From contig LN554852.1 in the NCBI GenBank assembly GCA_000953735.1, forward strand, positions 1,437,846 through 1,501,845: a DNA stretch of 64,000 nucleotides. The letters are read 5' to 3'. The stretch's first letter is position 1. Each line of letters opens with the position of its first letter. The notes below the pieces were generated by a model, which saw only the letters and a list, made by a program, of their open reading frames with translations, did no database searches and was not told where the DNA came from. The position numbers and the translations under genes are program-made. Shown here in pieces: positions 17,268 to 27,555 of this stretch. This stretch comes from Moritella viscosa (GTDB taxonomy: Bacteria > Pseudomonadota > Gammaproteobacteria > Enterobacterales > Moritellaceae).

Positions 17268-19547
17268 TTAGAATGACTGTTGGAACGTACGTGTGATTAC
17301 ATCTTGTTGTTGCTCTGATGTTAGCGAGTTGAAGCGAACCGCATAACCTGACACTCGGATGGTCAGTTGTGGGTATTTTTCAGGGTGCTTAACCGCGTCT
17401 AGCAGCATTGCACGGTCCATCACGTTTACGTTTAAGTGTTGGCCGCCTTCAATTGTACTGCTGTGCTTGAAGTAACCATCCATTAAGCCTGCGAGGTTTG
17501 TACGACGTGTATCGTCAGTTTTACCCAGTGCGTTTGGTACGATAGAGAAAGTATAAGAGATACCATCTTTTGCGTATTCAAATGGTAGTTTTGCTACTGA
17601 TGTTAGGGCTGCGATTGCGCCTTTTTCATCACGGCCATGCATTGGGTTAGCACCTGGAGCGAAGGGGGCGCCTGCACGACGGCCATCAGGTGTTGTACCT
17701 GTTTTCTTACCGTATACAACGTTTGAAGTAATTGTTAGCACTGACTGTGTTGGTTTCGCATCTCGGTACATTTTGTGACTAGAGACTTTCTTCATGAAGG
17801 TTTCAACTAGGCTACAGGCGATATCATCGACACGTGAATCGTTGTTACCAAATTTAGGGTAATCGCCTTCGATTTCAAAGTCGATTGCAATACCGTTTTC
17901 ATCACGAATCGGTTTAACTTTCGCATATTTAATTGCAGAAAGTGAATCAGCAGTAACAGATAGTCCAGCGATACCACATGCCATTGTACGTTCTACGTCA
18001 CGGTCATGCAGAGCCATTAATGATGCTTCATACGAATATTTATCGTGTGAATAGTGAATTGAATTTAGTGCAGTAACGTATGTTGTTGCTAACCAATCCA
18101 TCATCTTGTCTAAACGTGCTGTGATATCTTCGTAGTCAAGCACATCATCAGTGATCTTGTCTGATTTAGGGCCAACTTGGATTTTCAGTTTTTCATCTAC
18201 GCCACCATTGATTGTATATAACAACGCTTTAGCAAGGTTACTACGCGCGCCGAAGAACTGCATTTGTTTACCAACAATCATTGGTGATACACAACAAGCA
18301 ATTGCATAGTCATCATTGTCGAAATCGGTACGCATTAAATCATCATTTTCGTACTGGATTGATGAAGTATCAATTGATACTTTCGCACAGTAGCGTTTGA
18401 AGTTTAATGGTAGGTTTTCAGCCCACAATACAGTGATGTTTGGCTCTGGTGAAGGGCCCATAGTGTATTGTGTATGTAGTACACGGAATGATGATTTAGT
18501 TACTAATGAACGACCATCTGTACCCATACCAGCGATTGTTTCTGTTGCCCAGATTGGGTCACCAGAGAATAACTCATCGTATTCAGGTGTACGTAGGAAA
18601 CGCACCATACGTAGTTTCATTACGAGATGATCAATCATTTCTTGAGCGTCAGTCTCAGTAATGATACCCGCTTGTAAATCACGTTCGATGTAGACATCTA
18701 AGAAGGTGGTTACACGACCAAAGCTCATTGCAGCACCATTTTGTGATTTTACTGCGGCTAAGTAGCCGAAGTAAGTCCACTGGATCGCTTCTTTTGCGTT
18801 TGTTGCTGGTCCTGAAATATCGAAACCGTAAGTTGCCGCCATTTCTTTGATTTGTGCTAGGGCACGGTACTGCTCAGAGATCTCTTCACGTAAACGCATT
18901 GTTGCTTCAAGGTCTTCACCTGAATAGAACTTCGCTTCTAATGATTTTTGTTGTGCAAATTTATCTTTCATTAGGAAGTCGATGCCGTATACAGCAACAC
19001 GACGGTAATCACCAATGATACGACCACGGCCATACGCATCAGGTAAACCCGTTAGGATACCTGACTTACGACATTTCATGATATCGCTTGTATAAACGTC
19101 GAATACACCTTGGTTGTGTGTTTTACGGTATTCAGAGAAGATTTTCTTGGTTACTGGGTCCAGTTCTTTACCGTATGCTTTACAAGAACCTTCAACCATG
19201 CGGATACCGCCATTAGCGATAATGGCACGTTTTAATGGTTTTTCAGTTTGTAGGCCAACAATTGTTTCTAGGCTTTGGTCAATATAACCTGCAGCATGTG
19301 ATGTAATTGTTGATGGTACTGAAGTATCAAAATCAAGCGGCGCGTGCGTGCTGTTTTCAATTTTGATGCCTTCCATAACATTGTTCCAAAGCGTATCTGT
19401 TGCTTGGGTTGCATCGGCTAGGAAAGACTCATCACCGGTAAATTCAGTGTAGTTTTTCTGGATGAAGTCACGTAAGTTAACTTCGTTAGTCCATTCGCCA
19501 GTAGTGAAACCTTGCCACGCTTGATCAAAGATTGTTTGTTCAGTCAT
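17268..19547 (-). CDS. pflB: Formate C-acetyltransferase (pyruvate formate-lyase)
   Basis: Splits pyruvate with CoA into acetyl-CoA and formate under anaerobiosis. The 759 residues equal the E. coli enzyme. The active-site cysteine pair is in IACCVSPM near residue 420, and the glycyl-radical segment RVSGYAVRF is close to the C-terminus. It lies 73 bp after focA on the same strand and upstream of pflA, the canonical focA-pflB-pflA order. Transcription probably starts upstream of focA, where an FNR-like box is visible. Confidence 0.98.
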   Translation of the reverse strand: MTEQTIFDQAWQGFTTGEWTNEVNLRDFIQKNYTEFTGDESFLADATQATDTLWNNVMEGIKIENSTHAPLDFDTSVPSTITSHAAGYIDQSLETIVGLQTEKPLKRAIIANGGIRMVEGSCKAYGKELDPVTKKIFSEYRKTHNQGVFDVYTSDIMKCRKSGILTGLPDAYGRGRIIGDYRRVAVYGIDFLMKDKFAQQKSLEAKFYSGEDLEATMRLREEISEQYRALAQIKEMAATYGFDISGPATNAKEAIQWTYFGYLAAVKSQNGAAMSFGRVTTFLDVYIERDLQAGIITETDAQEMIDHLVMKLRMVRFLRTPEYDELFSGDPIWATETIAGMGTDGRSLVTKSSFRVLHTQYTMGPSPEPNITVLWAENLPLNFKRYCAKVSIDTSSIQYENDDLMRTDFDNDDYAIACCVSPMIVGKQMQFFGARSNLAKALLYTINGGVDEKLKIQVGPKSDKITDDVLDYEDITARLDKMMDWLATTYVTALNSIHYSHDKYSYEASLMALHDRDVERTMACGIAGLSVTADSLSAIKYAKVKPIRDENGIAIDFEIEGDYPKFGNNDSRVDDIACSLVETFMKKVSSHKMYRDAKPTQSVLTITSNVVYGKKTGTTPDGRRAGAPFAPGANPMHGRDEKGAIAALTSVAKLPFEYAKDGISYTFSIVPNALGKTDDTRRTNLAGLMDGYFKHSSTIEGGQHLNVNVMDRAMLLDAVKHPEKYPQLTIRVSGYAVRFNSLTSEQQQDVITRTFQQSF

Positions 19548-19620
19548 AAGTACACCTAATCTATTAATATTCTAAAAATTAAATTTCAAAGTTTGTTATC
19601 TGCTGTGTTTACAACAGATA

Positions 19621-20472
19621 TTAAGATTCTTTTTTGCAGTAAATAATCCAGTACGTCATACCAACCAGTAAGCCACCACCAATTATATTGCCGATGGTGA
19701 CTGGAATCAGATTGTTAAATACAAAATTAGTTAACGTTAAGTCGGTAAAGTCAGCAGGGTTGGCACCGGTTGCTAGCCAGAACTCTGGGCCTGAAAAGTT
19801 CGCAATAACATACCCGAGTGGGATCATAAACATGTTAGCGATACTGTGCTCGTAACCTGATGCAACAAACATACTCACAGGCAATGCCACCGCAACAAAT
19901 TTATCGGTAATAGAGCGCGCTGCAAAACTCATCCAAACACCAAGACAAACAAGTAGGTTGGCTAGGACGCCAAGTGTGACCGCTTGAATAAAAGTATGGT
20001 GCAATTTGTGTTGGGCAATCTTCATGGCATTTAGACCCCAAGCGCCATCGGCGACGAGGTGCTGCTTAGCTAATATCATTAGCATTACAAAGAAGAGGCA
20101 GCCGATAAAGTTACCGACGTAGACAACTGCCCAGTTTTTAGCGAGTTGTGCGGTTGTTATTTTGTTATTTGCACGGGCAATAATGGTTAAGATTGAGCTA
20201 GTAAATAGTTCGCCGCCACAAACAACAACAAGTAGTAGACCAAGACTAAATGCAAACCCCCCCATGAATTTTTTTAAACCATAAGCAACATCCGTCGTTC
20301 CTGTTGTTACCGTGGTATAGAAGGCAAATGCAATAGAGATGAATACACCCGCAGTAATCGCAAGCATGAACGCTTGTTTAGGGGCTTTTGTTGCTTTTGC
20401 TACACCGATAGATTCTGCTTTTATTAGCAGTTCTGGCGGTAGGATTGCGTCAAATGGGTTTGTTGTTTTCAT
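19621..20472 (-). CDS. focA: Formate channel FocA
   Basis: Inner-membrane formate channel of the formate-nitrite transporter family, exporting the formate made by PflB and taking it back up at low pH. The 283 residues contain six hydrophobic segments. The pore histidine motif is SGYEHSIANMFMIPLG near residue 208, and the family stretch VCGGELFTS is near residue 85. The start ATG 20472 sits 59 bp from an FNR-like box. First gene of focA-pflB. Confidence 0.96.
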   Translation of the reverse strand: MKTTNPFDAILPPELLIKAESIGVAKATKAPKQAFMLAITAGVFISIAFAFYTTVTTGTTDVAYGLKKFMGGFAFSLGLLLVVVCGGELFTSSILTIIARANNKITTAQLAKNWAVVYVGNFIGCLFFVMLMILAKQHLVADGAWGLNAMKIAQHKLHHTFIQAVTLGVLANLLVCLGVWMSFAARSITDKFVAVALPVSMFVASGYEHSIANMFMIPLGYVIANFSGPEFWLATGANPADFTDLTLTNFVFNNLIPVTIGNIIGGGLLVGMTYWIIYCKKES

Positions 20473-20963
20473 TACCTAGTCTCAATAAATAACTCATGCT
20501 TATTATTACCTAACTAGTGGTATTTATAAAGTGATCTAGATCAATTCCATGCTGTTTTATGTTTTTTTATTACGAAATGTAATGCTTTTAAACTTAAATA
20601 CCTCTAACTGGGTGTAACTAAATTACATTAATCGCGCATTGATATGCACTTTATTTTAAATGTAAAACAAAAGTTTAATTAACTATTTAAAGTAAAGTAA
20701 ACAATCATAAATACCAATATGGCGGTAGTATCCGATATTGTCTTTTGAAATTCATTCGCACTGTATTTTTTATTTTTCTAGATTATAAAACTTCAATTTA
20801 ACTATCTTGCGAGTTTTAAATCTAAATAATGATGGTTTTATGTTATCTGAATGACTAATTTGTTATGTTGAATGTTGTATTTATGTTGCACTCTTTAATG
20901 TTGATTTGAATTTAAATATTGCGCATGTCTTAATTGTTATAAATCGTATTTAGGATGAATAGA
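20473..20963. other. Divergent regulatory region focA / amino-acid ABC operon
   Basis: About 490 bp, strongly AT-rich, no convincing ORF. It contains the FNR-like box at 20531-20544 on the focA side. No clear operator could be seen near the ABC operon on the right side. Confidence 0.6.
20531..20544 (-). promoter_or_regulatory. FNR-like box upstream of focA
   Basis: On the minus strand TTGATCTAGATCAC, matching the FNR consensus TTGAT-N4-ATCAA at nine of ten defined bases. It is centred about 65 bp before the focA start, a position that fits anaerobic activation of focA-pflB. Confidence 0.65.
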
Positions 20964-21734
20964 ATGAGTAGCAGTCCCACATTAGACATCAAAAATTTGC
21001 ATAAATCATTTGGTGACAATGAAGTCCTGAAAGGTATCGATCTGACTGCAAATAAAGGTGATGTAATCTCTATTATCGGTTCATCAGGTTCTGGTAAAAG
21101 TACCTTTTTACGTTGTATTAATTTATTAGAAATGCCTACGGCAGGTGACATCACCGTCAATGGCGAGTTGATCGAAATGATTGATGGCCGAGACGGTAAT
21201 CGACAGATAGCAAATAAAAAACAAGTTCAGCGTATTCGGTCACGGTTAGCAATGGTGTTTCAAGGCTTTAATTTATGGTCGCATATGACGGTCATTGAGA
21301 ATGTGATCGAAGCCCCTATTCATGTTTTAGGCCTCTCTCGCAGCGATGCGACTGCGAGTGCAGAGCAATATCTCAAGAAAGTTGATTTGTGGGAAAGAAA
21401 AGACTATTACCCAAGTCAGTTGTCTGGTGGTCAAAAGCAACGAGTGGCAATCGCCCGTGCATTAGCCGTAGAGCCGGAAGTATTGTTATTTGATGAACCA
21501 ACTTCTGCGCTTGATCCTGAATTGGTAGGTGAAGTATTACGTGTAATGCAAAGTCTAGCTGAAGAAGGTCGAACCATGCTAGTGGTCACTCACGAGATGG
21601 CATTTGCACGTGATGTATCGACCAAAGTTATCTTCTTACACCAAGGTCAAATCGAAGAGCAGGGCGATCCGAAAGAATTGTTTGATAACCCGAAATCAGA
21701 ACGCGTTAAGCAGTTCTTAGCTCCAAAGTATTAA
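20964..21734 (+). CDS. Polar amino-acid ABC transporter, ATP-binding subunit (HisP/AotP-like)
   Basis: ATPase of a type I importer. Walker A is [10 protein letters not shown]-loop VFQGFNLW, signature LSGGQKQR, Walker [12 protein letters not shown] and switch His in VTHEM, all in the normal order. The insert with [15 protein letters not shown] after about residue 80 is typical of the HisP/OccP/AotP group. ATG 20964 is chosen because the earlier ATG at 20955 touches the AGG of the ribosome site. It is first in a four-gene operon with a binding protein and two permeases. The substrate is likely a basic amino acid (arginine, ornithine, lysine or histidine). Confidence 0.92.
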   Translation: MSSSPTLDIKNLHKSFGDNEVLKGIDLTANKGDVISIIGSSGSGKSTFLRCINLLEMPTAGDITVNGELIEMIDGRDGNRQIANKKQVQRIRSRLAMVFQGFNLWSHMTVIENVIEAPIHVLGLSRSDATASAEQYLKKVDLWERKDYYPSQLSGGQKQRVAIARALAVEPEVLLFDEPTSALDPELVGEVLRVMQSLAEEGRTMLVVTHEMAFARDVSTKVIFLHQGQIEEQGDPKELFDNPKSERVKQFLAPKY

Positions 21735-21873
21735 TGTGGCACCCAGATATTAACGTTTAGTGGTTTTACTGAGCGTAATGATAAAACCAGAATTATAAAA
21801 ATAACTATAAAAATAGTCATACAACAAACACAAGATCATTGATTGATCTCATTATAATAATAGGGAAATACTT

Positions 21874-22635
21874 ATGAAAAAATTAGCGAGCGTTATTGCC
21901 ACAAGCTTATTACTTTCTACAGCTGTTGCAGCAAAAGAATGGACAGATGTTCGTCTAGGTGTTGACTCACCTTATAAGCCATTTGAATATAAAACGCCTG
22001 ATGGCGAGCTAACAGGTTTTGAAATTGATTTGGGTAATGAAGTATGTAAACGTGCTAACTGGAATTGTACTTGGGTTGTACAATCTTGGGACGGTATTAT
22101 TCCTGGTTTATTATCACGCAAATACGATGCTATTTTTTCTTCAATGTCGATTACTGACGCGCGTAAGAAAAAGGTACTTTTCTCTGAACCTTACTACAAT
22201 ACACCAAGCGCTTGGTTTGCAGCAGCAGACTTTAAACTTGATGTAACAGATAAAGCGGCATTCAAAAAATTACGTATCGGTGTTCAACGCGGTACAGTAC
22301 AAGACACACACGTCACTGATAATTATGCTAGCAAGAATACAATTAAGCGTTATAACACTAGTGGTGACTTATTGCTTGATCTTGAAGGCGGTCGTTTAGA
22401 CATGGTGTTACTGGATTTCCCTGTCGGTGATACCACGTTACTTATCCCTGAGAAAAAAGGCGCTTATGCAGCCGTTGGTGATACATTCCAGCTGGGTGAA
22501 GGCATGGGTGTAGCAATGCGTAAACGTGATAAATCACTTGCAGCAACCTTCAATAAAGTATTAGCAGAAATTAAAACGGATGGTACTTACGAGATTATCC
22601 AGGCTAAATACTTCAGCTACAGTATTAAAATGTAG
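21874..22635 (+). CDS. Periplasmic polar amino-acid binding protein (ArtJ/HisJ/AotJ-like)
   Basis: A 253-residue protein with a classical signal peptide (MKKLASVIATSLLLSTAVAA, cleavage after AAA/K) and no lipobox. It has the SBP_bac_3 fold: DSPYKPFEYKTPDGELTGF at the front, IDLGNEVCKR, and a pair YDAIFSSMSITDARKK near residue 90 that lies at the substrate site of basic-amino-acid binders. Two cysteines (in EVCKRANWNC) may form a disulfide as in HisJ. It has a good AGGGAA ribosome site. It captures substrate for the two permeases downstream. Confidence 0.9.
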   Translation: MKKLASVIATSLLLSTAVAAKEWTDVRLGVDSPYKPFEYKTPDGELTGFEIDLGNEVCKRANWNCTWVVQSWDGIIPGLLSRKYDAIFSSMSITDARKKKVLFSEPYYNTPSAWFAAADFKLDVTDKAAFKKLRIGVQRGTVQDTHVTDNYASKNTIKRYNTSGDLLLDLEGGRLDMVLLDFPVGDTTLLIPEKKGAYAAVGDTFQLGEGMGVAMRKRDKSLAATFNKVLAEIKTDGTYEIIQAKYFSYSIKM

Positions 22636-22703
22636 TCTCTTTATCTATGATAAAAATGGGGGCTTAGTTAAGACTAGGCGCTCAATGCTTTTCTGGGAAT
22701 ATT

Positions 22704-23468
22704 ATGTTAGATCTCCAAGGTTATGGGCCAGGTATATTTAATGGCGCTATATTGACCGTTAAACTCGCCATCTTTTCATTAATTATCGCAGTGTTACTCG
22801 GTCTGATTACTGCTGTCGCACGTTATTCCGGTGGTAAAATTGCGTCTGTATTAGCGGTGTCTTATACCAGTTTAGTCCGTGGTGTGCCGGATTTGGTCTT
22901 AATGATGCTAATTTATTTTGGCTTGCAAGTCGGACTTAATAATTTTTCGGAATGGTTGTACGAATTACATGAAACCTATGCCATCAATGCGTTTTATATT
23001 GAACAAGGCTGGTTAACATTATCTGCGTTTTATGAAGATGGTATGTATTTTACTATCGATGAATTTAGTGCCGGAGTGGTGACAATTGGTTTCATTTTTG
23101 GCGCCTACATGGGTGAGACGTTTCGTGGTGCGTTATTGTCTGTAGATAAAGGCCAACTAGAAGCCGCAACGGCTTATGGGATGTCAGAGTGGCAAGTGTT
23201 TCATCGTGTGATGTTTCCACAGATGATGCGTTTTGCGCTGCCGGGTATTGGTAACAACTGGTTAGTACTGGTGAAAACAACCGCGCTAGTATCGATTATC
23301 GGTTTATCTGATATGGTTAAGTTAGCGAAAGAAGCGGCAATGACAACCTACGAACCTTTTTTATTTTTTATTCCTGTGGCGTTTGTGTATTTAGCAATTA
23401 CAACCGTGAGTGAAATTGTACTGAAATATTTAGAACGTCATTTCAGCAAAGGCGTAGAAGGTCATTAA
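22704..23468 (+). CDS. Polar amino-acid ABC transporter permease (HisQ/AotQ-like)
   Basis: A 254-residue inner-membrane protein with about five membrane helices. The EAA loop that contacts the ATPase is visible as GQLEAATAYGMSEWQVFHRV. It has an inserted stretch around residues 75-115, longer than in E. coli HisQ, before the helix holding the MGETFRGALLS segment. It ends 1 bp before the second permease, so the two are translated as a pair forming a heterodimer. Confidence 0.9.
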   Translation: MLDLQGYGPGIFNGAILTVKLAIFSLIIAVLLGLITAVARYSGGKIASVLAVSYTSLVRGVPDLVLMMLIYFGLQVGLNNFSEWLYELHETYAINAFYIEQGWLTLSAFYEDGMYFTIDEFSAGVVTIGFIFGAYMGETFRGALLSVDKGQLEAATAYGMSEWQVFHRVMFPQMMRFALPGIGNNWLVLVKTTALVSIIGLSDMVKLAKEAAMTTYEPFLFFIPVAFVYLAITTVSEIVLKYLERHFSKGVEGH

Positions 23469-23469
23469 T

Positions 23470-24180
23470 ATGTTAGATCAACTGATTACTTTGCTTGAGC
23501 AAAATGAAATGTTTACCCCAAGTACCTTAAATGAGTATTGGGATGGTACGGTATTGACGGTACAACTGACTTTCTTGTCTGTTGTTATTGGTTTCTTTTT
23601 GGCGGTGCCGTTGGCGATCATGCGTACGAGTCAGTATGTGTGGTTATCACGTGGTATTTGGGTATTTACTTATGTGTTTCGTGGTACACCGTTATTGATT
23701 CAGTTGTATCTGATTTATTATGGTGTGACTATGATTGATGATATTCAAGACAGTTCAATATGGTTTTTACTCGAAGATGCATTTTACCCTTGTTTGCTAG
23801 CGTTTGTGTTAAATACGGCTGCATACAGCACCGAGATTATTCGTGGTTCATTGGTGACAACCGATAAAGGTGAAATTGAAGCGGCACAAGCATATGGTAT
23901 GAATTATTGGCAGATTTTGCGCCGTATCATCTTACCGTCGGCATTCCGTCGTGCATTGCCTGCTTACAGTAATGAAGTTATTTTTATGCTGCATGCAACG
24001 TCAATCGCCAGTGTCGTGACCTTGGTTGATATCACAGGGGCGGGCTACAATGTGTATTCACGTTTTTATGCCCCCTTTGAAGCATTTATTTTTGCGGGTG
24101 CTATCTATCTGTGTTTATGCTTTACTATTTTCGCTGTATTCAAAAGGCTAGAAAAACGCGCATTTAGGCATCTTGCTTAA
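23470..24180 (+). CDS. Polar amino-acid ABC transporter permease (HisM/AotM-like)
   Basis: A 236-residue inner-membrane protein, second permease of the importer. The EAA loop is GEIEAAQAYGMNYWQILRRI, the preceding segment AAYSTEIIRGSL is typical of HisM, and YVFRGTPLLIQLYLIYYG is the family signature near residue 75. It ends the operon; a hairpin follows at 24221. A complete set of ATPase, binding protein and two permeases is present, so the transporter should work. Confidence 0.9.
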   Translation: MLDQLITLLEQNEMFTPSTLNEYWDGTVLTVQLTFLSVVIGFFLAVPLAIMRTSQYVWLSRGIWVFTYVFRGTPLLIQLYLIYYGVTMIDDIQDSSIWFLLEDAFYPCLLAFVLNTAAYSTEIIRGSLVTTDKGEIEAAQAYGMNYWQILRRIILPSAFRRALPAYSNEVIFMLHATSIASVVTLVDITGAGYNVYSRFYAPFEAFIFAGAIYLCLCFTIFAVFKRLEKRAFRHLA

Positions 24181-24220
24181 CGATTTACATCGTGATTGTA
24201 TCGTACAGTTAATAAATAAG

Positions 24221-24250
24221 AGGCCGTTTTGTATTAACATGGCGGCCTTT
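24221..24250 (+). terminator. Probable terminator of the amino-acid ABC operon
   Basis: Stem AGGCCG/CGGCCT with a 16-base loop, followed by TTTGATT, 40 bp after the last permease. The T tract is short, so efficiency is uncertain. Confidence 0.5.
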
Positions 24251-24273
24251 GATTAATGACCGATCCTCTTTGC

Positions 24274-25803
24274 TTACTGAGCATTGTTCGCAATTTTCTG
24301 TTGCGTTATCTGTGTATCGTTAATTGTATAACGTGAGGCCAGCAAATAAGTGATGTAAAACTTATAAATATTGTTCACGTAATTTACTGTTTCTTTACCT
24401 ATGGTCTCCGCGGCTATTTTCTCGACATTATTAAACCAAATGTTGGGGTTTAACCCTTCCTTTAATGCCCGTTTTCTTAATTGTATTAACTTCGCAGGTC
24501 CAGCGTTATAGGCGGCAAAACTCAATAATAGCGAGTCTAACTTGGCAATGTTTTTATGGCTAAAGTAACGTTGTTTCATAAAGTGTAAGTACTTAACACC
24601 TGCATGGATATTACTTTCCACGTTGTTGATATTCGTTATATTGACGTAAGGTTCATTCGCCGTTGATGGTAATATTTGCATCACGCCGACAGCACCTCGA
24701 TGACTAATAGCTTTTTGGTTAAGCCGAGACTCCTGATAGGCTTGCGCAAGAATAAGTTGCCAATCAAATTCATATTGTTCTGCGTATTTTTTAATGATTT
24801 TTTCAGTTTCTAAATAGCGTTTTTCAAACTGCTGATGGATTACTTTACTCAGCCAACGATGGCTAACTAAATAGCGACGGTGCAGAATGTTGCCTATCTT
24901 AGTGCCTTTTTTATGCTTATGAATAAACTGATTTAAACTGCGAGTTAATTGTGGTGTGTGATTACGTACTGCCCAGGTGCTCGGAATATTATTACCGATG
25001 ACTAATCGTGGGTGTAGTTTTATGTTTTTATATAATTTTTGCCATAGTCGTAAGCCATGGTTAGAGATCATAGTCATGAAAATTTGCTTGTTGTCGACCA
25101 TATCTAATAGTTCGTAATCTTCGAGTTCATCAGCCACGATATTGATGTAAATAGGTTGTCTTTTTAGTTGGAATAACTGCTGGTTGATAATGTCTAATTG
25201 CTGGTGATAAATACTATTTCGACGAATCCAAATTTCTTTGCCTGATAGTTGCTTTATATCTTTATATTCAATCGTAGAGTCATGACTGATGAGCAATAAT
25301 TGATTGTTGGTATATATGGGCTCTGTATGGGTTACTTGGTTTTGTTGGCGTAAAGGTGTCATTAGGGGGCCAATTGCAATATCACCATAACCTTGTGCGA
25401 GTAAGTTGATTATTTGGCTACTGGGTACTGGAATAAACAAGATATTGAGTTTCAACTTGGTGTTTTTGAAGTATTTACGGTTTAGGTGTTTTTCGTATTC
25501 TCGCATCATGTCATAAGCAAAACCACGCGGACGACTTTGGTAAATAAAATAATAAGCGGGGTGATTAACAACTAAGACTTTGATAATACGCTTTTTTAAT
25601 AGTGAGGGGAGGTCTTCAAAGCTGGGGCGGCTGTGAATATTCATTTGTTGTTGCGCTACAGAGTTTGAAAATGTTGAGCTTGCCAAATTAGAATCGGCAT
25701 TAGCGGAATATTGAGCATTGCAGGGCGATATGTTTACAACGACACAGAGAAGTAAGCTGTTTGTTGCTGTTACGCATATCTTAGTCCACTGCATAGTCAT
25801 CAT
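24274..25803 (-). CDS. Membrane-bound lytic transglycosylase, MltF-like
   Basis: A 509-residue exported protein with two modules. First is an SBP_bac_3-like domain (about residues 70-310, starting KVLVVNHPAYYFIY). Then comes an SLT transglycosylase domain from about residue 335, where AQAYQESRLN holds the catalytic Glu, followed by GAVGVMQILPSTA and SFAAYNAGPAKL. This order is that of MltF, which cleaves peptidoglycan glycan strands at the outer membrane and is tuned by its sensor-like domain. The N-terminus is hydrophobic and Cys-containing (ISPCNAQ), but not a clean lipobox. It is monocistronic and faces the ABC operon. Confidence 0.85.
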   Translation of the reverse strand: MMTMQWTKICVTATNSLLLCVVVNISPCNAQYSANADSNLASSTFSNSVAQQQMNIHSRPSFEDLPSLLKKRIIKVLVVNHPAYYFIYQSRPRGFAYDMMREYEKHLNRKYFKNTKLKLNILFIPVPSSQIINLLAQGYGDIAIGPLMTPLRQQNQVTHTEPIYTNNQLLLISHDSTIEYKDIKQLSGKEIWIRRNSIYHQQLDIINQQLFQLKRQPIYINIVADELEDYELLDMVDNKQIFMTMISNHGLRLWQKLYKNIKLHPRLVIGNNIPSTWAVRNHTPQLTRSLNQFIHKHKKGTKIGNILHRRYLVSHRWLSKVIHQQFEKRYLETEKIIKKYAEQYEFDWQLILAQAYQESRLNQKAISHRGAVGVMQILPSTANEPYVNITNINNVESNIHAGVKYLHFMKQRYFSHKNIAKLDSLLLSFAAYNAGPAKLIQLRKRALKEGLNPNIWFNNVEKIAAETIGKETVNYVNNIYKFYITYLLASRYTINDTQITQQKIANNAQ

Positions 25804-25925
25804 CGCTTTTGATATGTGAATGTCGGGGTAACACTAAGGTTAGACACATATTTCTAAAATGCGGTTTTGAGATTTTAAATAGCTTAGGGATATTCGCCTA
25901 AGCTATTGTTATCGGTTAACAACTT

Positions 25926-26753
25926 TTATTCGCTAAATGTTGTCCAGATTGGCGCATGATCCGATGGTTTTTCAATACCACGTAGTTCATAATCGACATC
26001 ACTCTCAATTACTTTAGCGTTCAATGTTGCCGTTGCTAAGATCACGTCAATACGTAATCCACGGTTGTCTGGGAAACCTTTTGAGCGGTAATCAAACCAA
26101 CTATAACGATCTGTTACTTCTGGTTTAATGGTACGAAATGTATCGTGTAAGCCAAAACTTTGCAGTTTTTCTAACCATTCACGTTCTTCTGGTTGGAAGC
26201 TACACTTACCTGTTTTTAACCAGCGTTTCGCATTTGGTTCACCGATGCCGATATCTTTATCTGCTGGAGAGATATTGATGTCGCCCATCACAATCACATC
26301 ATCTTCTGCGGTGTGATTGTCGTTAAGGTATACGTTTAGATCTTGGTAGAATTTACGCTTGTTCGGGTATTTCGTCTCATGGCTGATGTTTTCGCCTTGT
26401 GGGAAGTAACCGTTTAACACTGTGATCGGTTTGCCAGATGTTTGGTCAAACGTCACCATGATCATACGTTTTTGTGCTTCTTCGTCATCGGTAGGGAAGC
26501 CGTATTGAACTTTAATTGCTTCTGCCTCTGCCACTGTGCTTTTCTTCACCATCATAGCAACACCGTAATGTGCTTTTTGACCGTGAAAGAATACGTGATA
26601 ACCCATTTCTTCAACAGCTGCTACAGGGAACATTTCGTTGTGAACTTTGATTTCTTGTAAACCAATTACGTCAGGTGAATGCTTGTCTATGATAGCTTGT
26701 AGCTGATGTAATCGAGCGCGAAGGCCATTTATATTAAATGAAATTATTTTCAT
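25926..26753 (-). CDS. xthA: Exodeoxyribonuclease III (AP endonuclease)
   Basis: DNA repair enzyme that nicks at abasic sites and removes 3' blocking groups. The 275 residues are close to E. coli ExoIII (268). Catalytic landmarks are N7 in SFNING, E34 in GLQEIKV, the [13 protein letters not shown] loop near residue 150 and the C-terminal SDHAPIW with the catalytic histidine. The ATG at 26753 directly begins the family-conserved MKIISFN. It is an isolated gene with ordinary promoters on a short upstream region. Confidence 0.96.
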   Translation of the reverse strand: MKIISFNINGLRARLHQLQAIIDKHSPDVIGLQEIKVHNEMFPVAAVEEMGYHVFFHGQKAHYGVAMMVKKSTVAEAEAIKVQYGFPTDDEEAQKRMIMVTFDQTSGKPITVLNGYFPQGENISHETKYPNKRKFYQDLNVYLNDNHTAEDDVIVMGDINISPADKDIGIGEPNAKRWLKTGKCSFQPEEREWLEKLQSFGLHDTFRTIKPEVTDRYSWFDYRSKGFPDNRGLRIDVILATATLNAKVIESDVDYELRGIEKPSDHAPIWTTFSE

Positions 26754-27330
26754 TGGTTTTTTAACCCTTTGTTATCTGAAAACCTTTATATGTATAGCTT
26801 CTATTATTCGCGCGTCAGTTACTAGGGAAATTTTAAACGTTTTGTCATTTGTGCAAAAAGGGGACAGTTTTGAATGCATGTTAATAGTTCTGCTGTTTAG
26901 TCATGCAAGTGGCATTGAGACAGAGTTAAATGATGATCCTCATATCTTATTACTGTTGATAGTATATGGAACTACTCTGCAGATAATGAATGAAATGGTT
27001 AGACGTATGGGGAATGGTTCTTGTAATACCTAACGTTTAGATAAGTCGATTGATTAGACTATAACCTAGCTAAAACAGAGGCTTTATAATGAGAGTATTT
27101 TGTAAATACTGCAGTAATAAAGCGCCCAGTAATTAGTTATTCAACTACAGATTGTTCGAATGAGAAAAACTCCAGTGGAAAAGCAGGGTCCAAAGTTTAA
27201 ATGTGATAGTTATTTACTAAGGTTATTTCTTTTGTGGTATTTTGGATGTATAACATTGTTTTAATTGTCATTATGTATTATTGATTAGTCATTCTAGCTT
27301 TTAAGTAATCATCACACAAAAGGATTTAAG
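26754..27330. other. Intergenic region, mostly non-coding, phage remnant possible
   Basis: 577 bp without a convincing intact gene. A possible 63-codon frame at 26842-27033 lacks a ribosome site and family likeness and is not called. The only meaningful piece seen is the short Ogr/Delta-like start at 27089. Confidence 0.5.
27089..27136 (+). pseudogene. Possible remnant of a phage Ogr/Delta-type zinc-finger activator
   Basis: A 15-codon frame MRVFCKYCSNKAPSN preceded by AGAGG. Its first residues, with the CxxC pair, match how Ogr/Delta-family late-gene activators of P2/HP1-like phages usually begin. It stops after CxxC, and no second zinc half follows in any frame. Either a decayed fragment or chance. 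Confidence 0.3.
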
Positions 27331-27525
27331 GTGAAACGTAAACTATTACTCGCCACTCTCACTGCCTCTATTGTTCTTTCTGGTTGTTCAAATACCTTGG
27401 TAACGCCAGAAATTGCTAAACATAATCAGGCTGCCTCAGAATATAATTTAGCCAATAATTATTATTACGGTGATGGAGTTATCCAGAACTATAGCAAAGC
27501 TGTGGATTTGTACCGAAAATCTGCT

Positions 27526-27555
27526 GAGCTGAGCTGAGCTGAGCTGAGCTGAGCT
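27526..27555 (+). repeat. Pentanucleotide tandem repeat (GAGCT) x 6
   Basis: Six exact GAGCT units inside the Sel1 gene, preceded by CTGCT and followed by GGGCC. Any frame through three or more units meets TGA. One unit restores the gene. Confidence 0.9.

Noticed and set aside
26842-27033. 63-codon frame downstream of xthA
   Set aside because: No ribosome site, no recognisable protein, lies in AT-rich non-coding sequence.
27526-27555. Classical phase-variation switch
   Set aside because: A normal switch works by frame; here every frame meets TGA at three or more units, so only contraction to one unit gives a product.
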